A stretch of 13,036 bases of DNA from Terriglobia bacterium. Lineage in GTDB: Bacteria > Acidobacteriota > Terriglobia > UBA7540. Location of the stretch: positions 1-13,036 of the forward strand of contig JASHTZ010000096.1 of assembly GCA_030040295.1 (NCBI GenBank). The letters are read 5' to 3'. How positions within the stretch are numbered: position 1 is the first letter of the stretch; the number at the start of each line of letters is the position of its first letter. Below are positions 6,863 to 12,916 of this stretch, one piece after another. Under the pieces are notes generated by a model that was not told the DNA's origin, did not search any database, and saw nothing but the letters and a program-made list of their open reading frames with translations. The translations under genes and the position numbers were made by a program.

Positions 6863-6960
6863 CGCGGGTGTTCACACCCGCGACGGTTACGCGGCTGGGG
6901 ACCCATGCACCGTAGGGAACATGGGGGACAGCCGCGCTCCAACGCGGGCGTCCTGCCCGC
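6863..6960. repeat. Three consecutive hairpins between flhA and fliA
   Basis: Three strong stems lie in tandem. The first is CGCGGGTG-TTCA-CACCCGCG (6863-6882). The second is CGCGGCTG (6890-6897) with CAGCCGCG (6929-6936), enclosing a CCCATG/CATGGG inner stem. The third is GCGGGC-gtcct-GCCCGC (6944-6960). None is followed by a T-run, so intrinsic termination is not indicated. No second copy was seen in the window, but the architecture resembles the dispersed families described here. Confidence 0.6.
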
Positions 6961-6963
6961 CTT

Positions 6964-7013
6964 TGTGGCATGGGCTTCCAGCCCATGCGCATGGCCAGGA
7001 TGGCCATGTCACA
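6964..7013 (+). repeat. Dispersed palindromic repeat family B, copy 1 (forward)
   Basis: This 50-base element has two internal hairpins, CATGGGC/GCCCATG (6969-6987) and CATGGCC/GGCCATG (6990-7008). Its ends TGTGGCATGG and CCATGTCACA pair with one mismatch. The reverse complement of 9761-9810 matches it at 44 of 50 positions. Reading through it creates a false Met-rich extension (MGFQPMRMARMAMS) on FliA. Confidence 0.85.
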
Positions 7014-7035
7014 TCGAAAGGAAAAAGGTGAGCCC

Positions 7036-7857
7036 ATGACCAACGCCAAGAAAGCCTATGAGTCGGTTTCGACCCTGGACGCCGCGGAACAGGAGCGGTT
7101 GCTGCTCGAGCAGCTTCCGCAGGTGCGTTACATCGCCCGCCGGATTCACGATCGCCTGCCTTCGCACATTCTCTATGACGATCTGGTGCAGGCGGGCATT
7201 TTGGGTCTCATTGAAGCTCTGCACAAATTCGATCCCGCCAAGAATGTGGAGCTCAAAACTTACGCGAAGCACCGCATTCAGGGGGCAATTCTCGACAGCC
7301 TGCGCGACCTCGACTGGAGCCCGCGTCCGCTGCGCAAGAAAGCGCGGCAATTGGAGCAGGCGCACCAGCGGTTGCGCGCCCGTTACGGCCGCCCGGCCAC
7401 AGAGCCGGAACTGGCCATCGAATTGGGGCTGGAACTCAAGGAATTGCAGCACTTGCTGGGCGACCTGCGGGGGCTTGACCTGGGCAGTCTGCACGACGAA
7501 TTCAGCGAGTCGGGGCAGGAGCGCGAAGCCTATGCGGTTTCCAATCAAAAACCCGACCAGGAACCCTACGCGCAATGCCTGGAAGGCGAGCTGCGCCAGC
7601 TCCTGGGGCGCGCCTTGAATGAACTTCAACCGCGCGAGCGGCAAGTGCTCTCACTTTATTACTTTGAAGAACTGACGATGAAGGAAGTGGGCGCGGTGCT
7701 GGGCGTGGGGGAGGCGCGAGTCTCGCAAATCCACTCGGCGGCGCTGGTTCGCCTGCGTGCGCGAATGCGCAGCCTGCTGGAGGGCGCGCCCGCGCAAATG
7801 CCCGGACTGCCTCCCGCTCAAACCGGCCCGACGGAGAACGCATGGAGAAGATACTAA
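7036..7857 (+). CDS. fliA: Flagellar sigma factor FliA (sigma28 family)
   Basis: This 273-residue sigma70-family factor of the FliA/WhiG type directs RNA polymerase to late flagellar and chemotaxis promoters. Region 2 is at about residues 25-95, with LPSHILYDDLVQAGILGLIE (41-60) and YAKHRIQGAILDSLRDLDW, which is characteristic of FliA. Region 3 is at about 100-150, with GRPATEPELAIELGL. Region 4 is at about 190-245, with LQPRERQVLSLYYFEELTMK and the helix-turn-helix VGAVLGVGEARVSQIHSAA. The frame is open back to ATG 6970, but those 22 codons are repeat B. AAGGTG five bases before 7036 supports the later start. It overlaps fliM by 16 bases. No flgM anti-sigma gene is in the window. Confidence 0.93.
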   Translation: MTNAKKAYESVSTLDAAEQERLLLEQLPQVRYIARRIHDRLPSHILYDDLVQAGILGLIEALHKFDPAKNVELKTYAKHRIQGAILDSLRDLDWSPRPLRKKARQLEQAHQRLRARYGRPATEPELAIELGLELKELQHLLGDLRGLDLGSLHDEFSESGQEREAYAVSNQKPDQEPYAQCLEGELRQLLGRALNELQPRERQVLSLYYFEELTMKEVGAVLGVGEARVSQIHSAALVRLRARMRSLLEGAPAQMPGLPPAQTGPTENAWRRY

Positions 7858-8840
7858 GCCAGGAAGAAATTGACACCCTCTTCCGGGCGGCGCAGAGACG
7901 CGTGGCCGAGAAGGTCGCGCCCCCTCCCGCTCCCGAGCAACGCAACCTGACGAGTTGCAATTTCCGCCAATCGGCGCGAATTTCCAAGGAGCAGCTCCGC
8001 TCGGTCAGCCAGTTGCACGAGCTTTTCGCGCGCAACCTCACGCATTCGCTCGGCGCCTACTTGCGGTTGGCCTTTGAAGTGAACCTGGTTTCCGCCGAGC
8101 AGCTCACCTACGGCGAGTTCATCCAGCGCACCCCGGAAGTCACTTACCTGGTATCGATGTCGCTCCATCCCATGGAGGTCTCCGCAGCGATCGAGATCGA
8201 CCTCTCGCTGGCGTTTCCGATGATCGACGTGCTGCTGGGAGGGCCGGGACGGCCGGAAGCGGAAGTTCGCGAGATCACGGAAATCGAGGAACAGATACTG
8301 GAAAGCGTGGTGAAGATCATCGGCCGCGAACTCGAGAACACCTGGCAACCCGTGCTGGAGGCGCAATTCGCCTTCGATCAGCGGCTTCGCCAGGCGGACA
8401 TCGCCCGCTTGATGCCGCCCACGGAGAAGATTCTTTGCCTGAGTTTCGAAATCCGCATGCCGGAAGCGCGCGGGAAGCTGAACGTGGCTCTGCCCGCTGC
8501 CGTCGCCAACGCCCTTTTGCGCAAGCTCACGCAGCAGGCTTCCTATCGAAAACAGCGGGGCTCAACCGACAGCACTTCGCAGTTGCGCAAACGCCTTGAC
8601 TATTGCCGGTTCCCGGTGCAGTTGGTTCTGGAGGGGCGGGGCGTGCGCCTGACGCAGATTCTTTCCATGGAACCGGGAGACGTCCTGAACCTGGAGCGCC
8701 CGCTGAGTATGGCGGCGCAACTGGTGGTGAGCGGCAAGCCGTTGTTTGTCGCCCGCCCCGTCCGCACCGGCCTCCATCGGGCGGCCCAGGTGGAGGAGCG
8801 CGTGCGATCGCTCGAGACGGTTCAAAAGGAGGTTGTATGA
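7842..8840 (+). CDS. fliM: Flagellar motor switch protein FliM
   Basis: This 332-residue rotor switch protein begins MEKILSQEEIDTLF, the conserved N-terminal segment that binds phosphorylated CheY. The middle CheC-like domain (about residues 40-240) includes the IDVLLGGPGRP loop and EIEEQILESVVKIIGREL. The C-terminal SpoA domain is at about 247-325: YCRFPVQLVLEGRGVRLTQI, then MEPGDVLNLERP and ARPVRTG. FliM links CheY signalling to FliG and forms the C-ring with FliN. Its ATG lies inside the end of fliA (16-base overlap). Its stop overlaps the ATG of the following fliN (ATGA at 8837-8840), so the three genes are very likely co-translated. Confidence 0.95.
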   Translation: MEKILSQEEIDTLFRAAQRRVAEKVAPPPAPEQRNLTSCNFRQSARISKEQLRSVSQLHELFARNLTHSLGAYLRLAFEVNLVSAEQLTYGEFIQRTPEVTYLVSMSLHPMEVSAAIEIDLSLAFPMIDVLLGGPGRPEAEVREITEIEEQILESVVKIIGRELENTWQPVLEAQFAFDQRLRQADIARLMPPTEKILCLSFEIRMPEARGKLNVALPAAVANALLRKLTQQASYRKQRGSTDSTSQLRKRLDYCRFPVQLVLEGRGVRLTQILSMEPGDVLNLERPLSMAAQLVVSGKPLFVARPVRTGLHRAAQVEERVRSLETVQKEVV

Positions 8841-9745
8841 GCGCTGCAAATTCCGCTGCGCAAAGTCCCGCCCAAAATCCCGCACGCGAACCTAACGTGC
8901 AGGAATACCTGAAAGCGTGGGGCGCAGGCATCAGCCGCGTCCTCCAGGAGGTTGCGGGGGCGCCGCATGCCTCAGCGGAGCTTTCATCCGAAGCCACGCA
9001 GACGCTGCTCGGCCTCCCAAGTGAGGAACTCGTCGGGGTGAAATTTGAAGTGAAGCAACGCCTCTCGGGAAATCAGGGATTTACTTTGTCAAGAAAGGAT
9101 GCGGTGCGGCTGGCGCAACTTTTGCTCGGCGAGCCGGAGGACGAGAACGCGGAAATGAAGGACGATTACCGCGATGCCGCGGGGGAATTATTCCGCCAAT
9201 TCGCCGGCGCTGCCGCTTCCGCCCTGAAGGAATTGGCGGGTGGCGAGGTCAGTTTCCAATGGGTGGGATTGGAGCCGTTGGCCGGCGAGTCCGCACTGCA
9301 AGCGGGGATGCAGTGGACCTGCGCGGGCAAAACTCCCTTCAGCATGGTGGCACAGCTCAACCCTGCGCTGGTGGCTGCCCTGAACCCCGCCCCGGCCCGC
9401 GCCCAGCGCCCGCCTCAGGCCGCGCCGCCGCTTGATCTCCCAACCTCTACGCAAGCTCCGGCCTATGTCTCGCCCGTGCGGGATCCCAAGCTCGATCTCC
9501 TGATGGAGGTGGAATTGGAAGTGTCACTGCGATTCGGCGAGCGCCAGATGGCACTGCGCGAAATCCTGGACCTTAACGCCGGGTCGGTGGTGGAACTCGA
9601 CCAGAACGTTCAGGATCCGGTGGAACTTCTGGTGGGGGAAAAAGTGGTGGCACGTGGGCAGGTGGTGGTGGTAGACGGCAATTACGGGCTGCGCGTCATG
9701 GAAATCATCAGTCCGATGGAGAGAATTGAGTCGTTGAAGACATAG
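8837..9745 (+). CDS. fliN: Long FliN/FliY-type flagellar motor switch protein
   Basis: This 302-residue protein has a C-terminal SpoA domain (about residues 217-292: LLMEVELEVSLRFGERQMAL, then LDLNAGSVVELDQ and the typical GQVVVVDGNYGLRVMEIISP). It is preceded by a Pro/Ala-rich linker (about 183-212) and by a CheC-like region (about 60-180: LSRKDAVRLAQLLLGEPEDE and YRDAAGELFRQFAGAAASAL). The architecture recalls FliY, but I see only one CheC-like unit and cannot confirm the CheY-P phosphatase motif. It is part of the C-ring with FliM. The start is the ATG in the ATGA overlap with fliM, with AAAGGAGG just upstream. The frame is open further upstream, but only inside fliM. A second, SpoA-only FliN-like gene sits at 782-1060. 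Confidence 0.9.
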   Translation: MSAANSAAQSPAQNPAREPNVQEYLKAWGAGISRVLQEVAGAPHASAELSSEATQTLLGLPSEELVGVKFEVKQRLSGNQGFTLSRKDAVRLAQLLLGEPEDENAEMKDDYRDAAGELFRQFAGAAASALKELAGGEVSFQWVGLEPLAGESALQAGMQWTCAGKTPFSMVAQLNPALVAALNPAPARAQRPPQAAPPLDLPTSTQAPAYVSPVRDPKLDLLMEVELEVSLRFGERQMALREILDLNAGSVVELDQNVQDPVELLVGEKVVARGQVVVVDGNYGLRVMEIISPMERIESLKT

Positions 9746-9760
9746 TCGTTATTATTTCGC

Positions 9761-9810
9761 TGTGGCACGGCCATCCTGGCCGTGCGCATGGGCTGGAACT
9801 CCATGCCACG
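9761..9810 (-). repeat. Dispersed palindromic repeat family B, copy 2 (reverse)
   Basis: This is the inverted copy of 6964-7013, with 44 of 50 positions identical when reverse-complemented. It keeps the hairpin CACGGCC/GGCCGTG (9767-9785). The second hairpin is partly eroded. It fills almost the whole gap between fliN and the next gene and ends four bases before that gene's ATG, leaving no room for a normal Shine-Dalgarno sequence. Confidence 0.85.
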
Positions 9811-9813
9811 CCG

Positions 9814-10653
9814 ATGATCAAACCCGAGATTCTTGTGCGCAGTTGCGAGTTGCCGGATTGCCCCAATCGCCGGGGTTTGTTGCGTGCTCTGCTCGAGCCG
9901 CAGAGCGGATACATGCTGGAAGGGCGCTGGTATTGCAGCCCGGAGTGCTTCGAACATGCCGCCACGACGGCGATTCAAAAGCTGATCGCCAGCATGGGGC
10001 GGCCGCCGGCCAAACCGCACCGCGTACCACTGGGGCTCTTGATGCTCTCCCAGGGTTTGGTGGATGACGAACAATTGAAAAAGGCCTTGCGGGCGCAGAA
10101 GGATTCGGGCGGCGGGCGTGTGGGGGAATGGCTGCGGCACATCGGCGCGGTAAGCGAGGAGCAGGTGACGCAGATTCTCGGCTTGCAGTATTCCGCCGCG
10201 GTTTTTCCGCTCGAGCGCAGCAAGCGCTATCTCGAATGCGCGGATATGGTGCCGTTCCGCCTGCTGGAGGCGGCGGAAATGATTCCCGTTCATCACCTGC
10301 CGGCGAGCCGGCACCTCTATGTGGCCTTTGGCGATCGCATCAACCACTCGGCGCTCTTTGCGCTGGAAAAAATGCTGATGTGCCGGACGGAGCCGTGCCT
10401 GGTGGTGAAATCATTGATGCAGAGGGCACTGGAGGAACTCCGCAAGCGGCCCCACGATATGGGAATCCTCGCTGCAGGCGTCACCGATCCCCAGGAAATG
10501 GCCGGCACAATTCTGGACCATGCCGAGACCCATGCCGCCGCAGACGTTCGAATCAGCGGGTTTGACGGCTACATTTGGGTGCGCGTTCTATTCCCGCCGT
10601 CACACACGGATTTACTTTTCCAAACCCGCAAAACACCGCCCATCGTTTCGTAA
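9814..10653 (+). CDS. Zinc-cluster plus MshEN (GspE N-terminal) domain protein, putative c-di-GMP adaptor
   Basis: This 279-residue protein has no membrane segment. Residues 11-45 hold a C-x4-C-x24-C-x3-C cluster (C11, C16, C41, C45; WYCSPECF), which looks like a small TRASH/MYM-like zinc finger. Residues about 70-133 match the MshEN/GspE N-terminal domain: PLGLLMLSQGLVDDEQLKKA, LRAQ, then GRVGEWLRHIGAVSEEQVTQ. That gives two repeats of a 'LG..L...G.h....L' pattern known to bind c-di-GMP in MshE. The C-terminal part (about 228-270: DHAETHAAADVRISGFDGYI) faintly resembles the N2 region of GspE/PilB, but no ATPase follows. Its position after the switch genes suggests, without proof, a link between c-di-GMP and motility. 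The start has no visible Shine-Dalgarno sequence, and GTG 9835 is an alternative. Confidence 0.75.
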   Translation: MIKPEILVRSCELPDCPNRRGLLRALLEPQSGYMLEGRWYCSPECFEHAATTAIQKLIASMGRPPAKPHRVPLGLLMLSQGLVDDEQLKKALRAQKDSGGGRVGEWLRHIGAVSEEQVTQILGLQYSAAVFPLERSKRYLECADMVPFRLLEAAEMIPVHHLPASRHLYVAFGDRINHSALFALEKMLMCRTEPCLVVKSLMQRALEELRKRPHDMGILAAGVTDPQEMAGTILDHAETHAAADVRISGFDGYIWVRVLFPPSHTDLLFQTRKTPPIVS

Positions 10654-10676
10654 TGAATGCCTTTGTAATTTCGATG

Positions 10677-10783
10677 TAGGGGAACCCCTCGCCCTGCGAC
10701 CCAAAGCCGTCTTGGGGCGACGGGGCGCGGGCGCCCTGCCCGGTCTCGCCGGGAGGGCAGGGACAAACCCTGCCCCTGCGAGA
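10677..10783 (+). repeat. Dispersed palindromic repeat family C, copy 2 (forward)
   Basis: This is the forward copy of the element at 2499-2597. The blocks at 10690-10708 and 10715-10724 are nearly or fully identical between copies. The 3' part forms a very strong hairpin: TCTCGC (10744-10749) with GCGAGA (10778-10783) enclosing GGGCAGGG-ACAAA-CCCTGCCC (10755-10775). A competing pairing uses CCCTGCCC at 10734-10741. No T-run follows, so it is not a typical intrinsic terminator, though it could still attenuate or stabilise the upstream transcript. Confidence 0.75.
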
Positions 10784-10828
10784 TTCAAAACTGCGCCGCT
10801 ACCCGCCGTTTCATAGTGGTGCATTTTG

Positions 10829-10882
10829 CTGCAGCGGCGATCGCCGGCCTGTGATTCGGCGGTCGGAGACCGCCGCCACAGA
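10829..10882 (-). repeat. Dispersed palindromic repeat family A, copy 3 (reverse)
   Basis: On the - strand it reads TGTGGCGGCGGTCTCCGACC, aligning with the start of 4610-4660 (TGTAGCGGCGGTCTATCGACC), and ends CGCTGCAG against CGCTACAG. The hairpin CGGCGGTC-gga-GACCGCCG (10857-10875) is perfect, and GGCGATCGCC (10836-10845) is a second palindrome. Together with family C it fills most of the 10654-10934 gap, where I see no gene. Confidence 0.75.
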
Positions 10883-10934
10883 CACCAAACTCCACCACTC
10901 GCCCCTCTACCCGCTTCCCCGCCGCCGAAGGGGA

Positions 10935-10943
10935 TGATATACT
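10935..10943 (+). promoter_or_regulatory. Extended -10 promoter for the PIN-TRAM gene
   Basis: TG-A-TATACT (10935-10943) is an extended -10 element one base from consensus. The region 17 bases upstream (10915-10920, TTCCCC) is a poor -35, which extended -10 promoters tolerate. Transcription would start near 10950, giving a leader of about 75 bases. The position after the repeat-filled gap and before the PIN-TRAM gene is sensible. Confidence 0.45.
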
Positions 10944-11026
10944 CCACTCGATATCCCGCGAGGCAACTTAGGAGAATAAAGTCATGCCGGAACTCCTTAA
11001 CACGTTCCAGATGGAGGTCATGCCTA

Positions 11027-12046
11027 ATGTCCTGGGAATTGGGAACCATTCGCGTTTTATTTGTCATCATAATCTCCGCCGCATCTGTTCATCTTCATCC
11101 CTTCGGTTACTCCAAGTTACAGTCCATGGCGCTGGGATTAGCCCTGGGACTTTTCTTTGTCTTTTTTGAAATGCGTCTGGAAAGAGCCAGCCTGAAGCGG
11201 CTGATGGGCGCGGCTTTCGGCTCGATTCTGGGCATTCTGGGCGCATTGATGATCAGCCATCTGCTCAGCCTGACGGCCATTGACAGGGCGGTGAATTCAT
11301 TTTTCCAGGTGACGCTGCTTCTGCTCATGGCCTACGTGGGCCTGGTATTGGGCGCCAACAAGGGCGACCTGCTGAATCTCGGCGCTCTGGGCGGGCTTTT
11401 TTCCGCGGAAAAGCCGGTGCGCAAACATTTTAAGATTCTGGACACCAGCGTCATCATCGACGGGCGCATCGCGGACGTTTGCGACACCAGCTTTATTGAT
11501 GGAACGCTCATCGTTCCGCAATTCGTCCTGCGCGAATTACAGTTGGTGGCGGACTCCTCCGATCCGCTGAAGCGCAATCGGGGACGACGGGGGCTGGACA
11601 TCCTTCAGCGCATGCAGAAGATGAGCAACATCACGGTACAAATCGTCGAGGAGGATTTCCCCCAGCTTCGCGAGGTTGACCTGAAGCTCATCGAGTTGGC
11701 GCGCGCTTACGAAGGCAAGATCGTTACCAACGATTTCAATCTCAACAAAGTTGCCCAGCTCCAGGGTGTTCCAGTGCTGAACATCAACGATTTGGCCAAC
11801 GCCCTGAAGCCCGTCGTTCTGCCTGGCGAAGTGATGCGGGTGTTCATTCTCAAGGAAGGCAAGGAATACAATCAGGGCGTAGCGTACCTGGACGACGGCA
11901 CGATGGTGGTGGTGGACAACGCCAAGAAAATGATCTCCAAAACCATCGATATTTCTGTGACCAGCGTCTTGCAGACCACCGCCGGAAAAATGATCTTCGG
12001 AAAGTATGACGAACGGCGCGCCATGGTAGAGGCTGTTCATCAGTAG
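11027..12046 (+). CDS. Membrane-anchored PIN-TRAM domain protein (YacL-like putative RNase)
   Basis: This 339-residue protein starts with about four hydrophobic segments (residues 8-24, 33-48, 60-80 and 92-110). A PIN nuclease domain follows at about 135-255, with acidic residues at expected places: D139 and D145 in LDTSVIIDGR, E170 in VLRELQ, D218 and D236 in TNDFNLNKVA. A TRAM domain is at about 262-322 (VVLPGEVMRVFILKEGKEYN and GTMVVVDNAKKMISKTIDI). This architecture matches YacL of Firmicutes, where the gene also lies beside ispD and ispF. The substrate is unknown to me. I chose ATG 11027 because GGAGG sits nine bases upstream and the protein then begins at the first membrane helix. The open frame back to 10826 runs through promoter and repeat sequence. 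Confidence 0.9.
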   Translation: MSWELGTIRVLFVIIISAASVHLHPFGYSKLQSMALGLALGLFFVFFEMRLERASLKRLMGAAFGSILGILGALMISHLLSLTAIDRAVNSFFQVTLLLLMAYVGLVLGANKGDLLNLGALGGLFSAEKPVRKHFKILDTSVIIDGRIADVCDTSFIDGTLIVPQFVLRELQLVADSSDPLKRNRGRRGLDILQRMQKMSNITVQIVEEDFPQLREVDLKLIELARAYEGKIVTNDFNLNKVAQLQGVPVLNINDLANALKPVVLPGEVMRVFILKEGKEYNQGVAYLDDGTMVVVDNAKKMISKTIDISVTSVLQTTAGKMIFGKYDERRAMVEAVHQ

Positions 12047-12080
12047 GCATCGAGCGTCCAGGCGCGCTCGGGCCGTCGCG

Positions 12081-12115
12081 GCGACGGAGGGAATGCGCTC
12101 CGTCGCTCTTTTTTT
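12081..12115 (+). terminator. Intrinsic (Rho-independent) terminator after the PIN-TRAM gene
   Basis: GCGACGGAG (12081-12089) pairs perfectly over nine bases with CTCCGTCGC (12098-12106), with an 8-base loop, and is followed at once by TCTTTTTTT (12107-12115). CCGTC at 12073-12077 can instead pair with GACGG at 12083-12087, a weaker competing hairpin. It ends the PIN-TRAM transcript 35 bases after the stop codon. Confidence 0.9.
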
Positions 12116-12201
12116 CGCGCCGTCACAGGGGAATTTTCGGATAAAAAACGTCGCGGTCACAGGGCAACCGGCGAAAGAAAACTGACATCGGACGTTCTTC
12201 A

Positions 12202-12906
12202 ATGAGTGTTTTAGCCATCATTCCGGCGGCGGGCTCGGGAATACGAATGGGCGGCGCAACGCCCAAACAGTTCCTCTCGCTCGAGGGCGTGCCCATCTTC
12301 GTTCACACCCTCAGAAAATTCGCGGCTTCTGAAGCCATCGGCGAAATTTTCATGGGTGTCCGCCCGGAGGATGCGGAGCGTGCCGCGAAGGAAATTGCAC
12401 CGGAGCATTTTTCGAAAACCGTGCGGTTGGTGGAGGGCGGAGCGTCGCGGCAGGAGACCGTGGCTCGTTGCCTGAACGAGGCGCCGGCAGACACCGAGGT
12501 GGTGGTGGTCCACGACGCCGTGCGCCCCTTCGTGGAACTTGCTTTGATCCGGCAGGTGGTGGACGCGGCGCGCCAGGATGGCGCCGCTATTCTGGCGATT
12601 CCCAGCGTGGACACGGTAAAAAAAGTGGAGCGCCAAATGATAAGCGGAACCATTCCGCGTGAGCGGATTGTTCTGGCGCAGACGCCGCAGGCCTTCCATT
12701 ATTCCCTGTTGCGCCGGGCATTTGATCGCGCCCTGGCGGAGGGCTTCTACGGCACGGATGAATCCAGCCTGGTGGAGCATGAGGGCCACGACGTCAGGGT
12801 CCTGATGGGATCGGACCGCAACATCAAAATCACCAAGCCCTCGGATCTTCCTTTGGCGCGTCTCTACATTGCCCAGGAGCGCGAGAACGCCCGGGATGAG
12901 GTCTAA
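12202..12906 (+). CDS. ispD: 2-C-methyl-D-erythritol 4-phosphate cytidylyltransferase IspD
   Basis: This cytosolic enzyme of the MEP isoprenoid pathway joins CTP and methylerythritol phosphate to give CDP-methylerythritol. The 234-residue protein has normal length. It shows the nucleotide-binding loop IIPAAGSGIRMG (6-17) with R15, PKQF with K22, GGASRQETV (79-87), VVVHDAVRPF with D105, AIPSVDTVKK, R156 before LAQTPQAFH, the TDESSLVE segment and NIKITKPSDL with K209. All known key residues appear present. The start has no strong Shine-Dalgarno sequence. It follows the terminator by 86 bases, so it likely has its own promoter, which I could not identify. IspF begins 10 bases after its stop. Confidence 0.96.
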   Translation: MSVLAIIPAAGSGIRMGGATPKQFLSLEGVPIFVHTLRKFAASEAIGEIFMGVRPEDAERAAKEIAPEHFSKTVRLVEGGASRQETVARCLNEAPADTEVVVVHDAVRPFVELALIRQVVDAARQDGAAILAIPSVDTVKKVERQMISGTIPRERIVLAQTPQAFHYSLLRRAFDRALAEGFYGTDESSLVEHEGHDVRVLMGSDRNIKITKPSDLPLARLYIAQERENARDEV

Positions 12907-12916
12907 ATCGGAAAAG

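Noticed and set aside
6863..6882. Hairpin just after flhA as an intrinsic terminator
   Set aside because: The stem is strong but no T-run follows, and fliA downstream is expected to be in the same transcript.
6970..7035. N-terminal extension of FliA from ATG 6970
   Set aside because: The 22 codons are the translation of repeat B, and a better ribosome site precedes ATG 7036.
9814..10653. Truncated GspE/PilB pseudogene
   Set aside because: The frame is clean, the Cys cluster and MshEN motif are intact, and the gene ends without ATPase remnants downstream, so a stand-alone protein is more likely.
10826..11026. Longer PIN-TRAM start at 10826
   Set aside because: It would begin upstream of repeat A copy 3 (10829-10882), translate that repeat, and place the likely promoter inside the gene. 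ATG 11027 with GGAGG fits the family.
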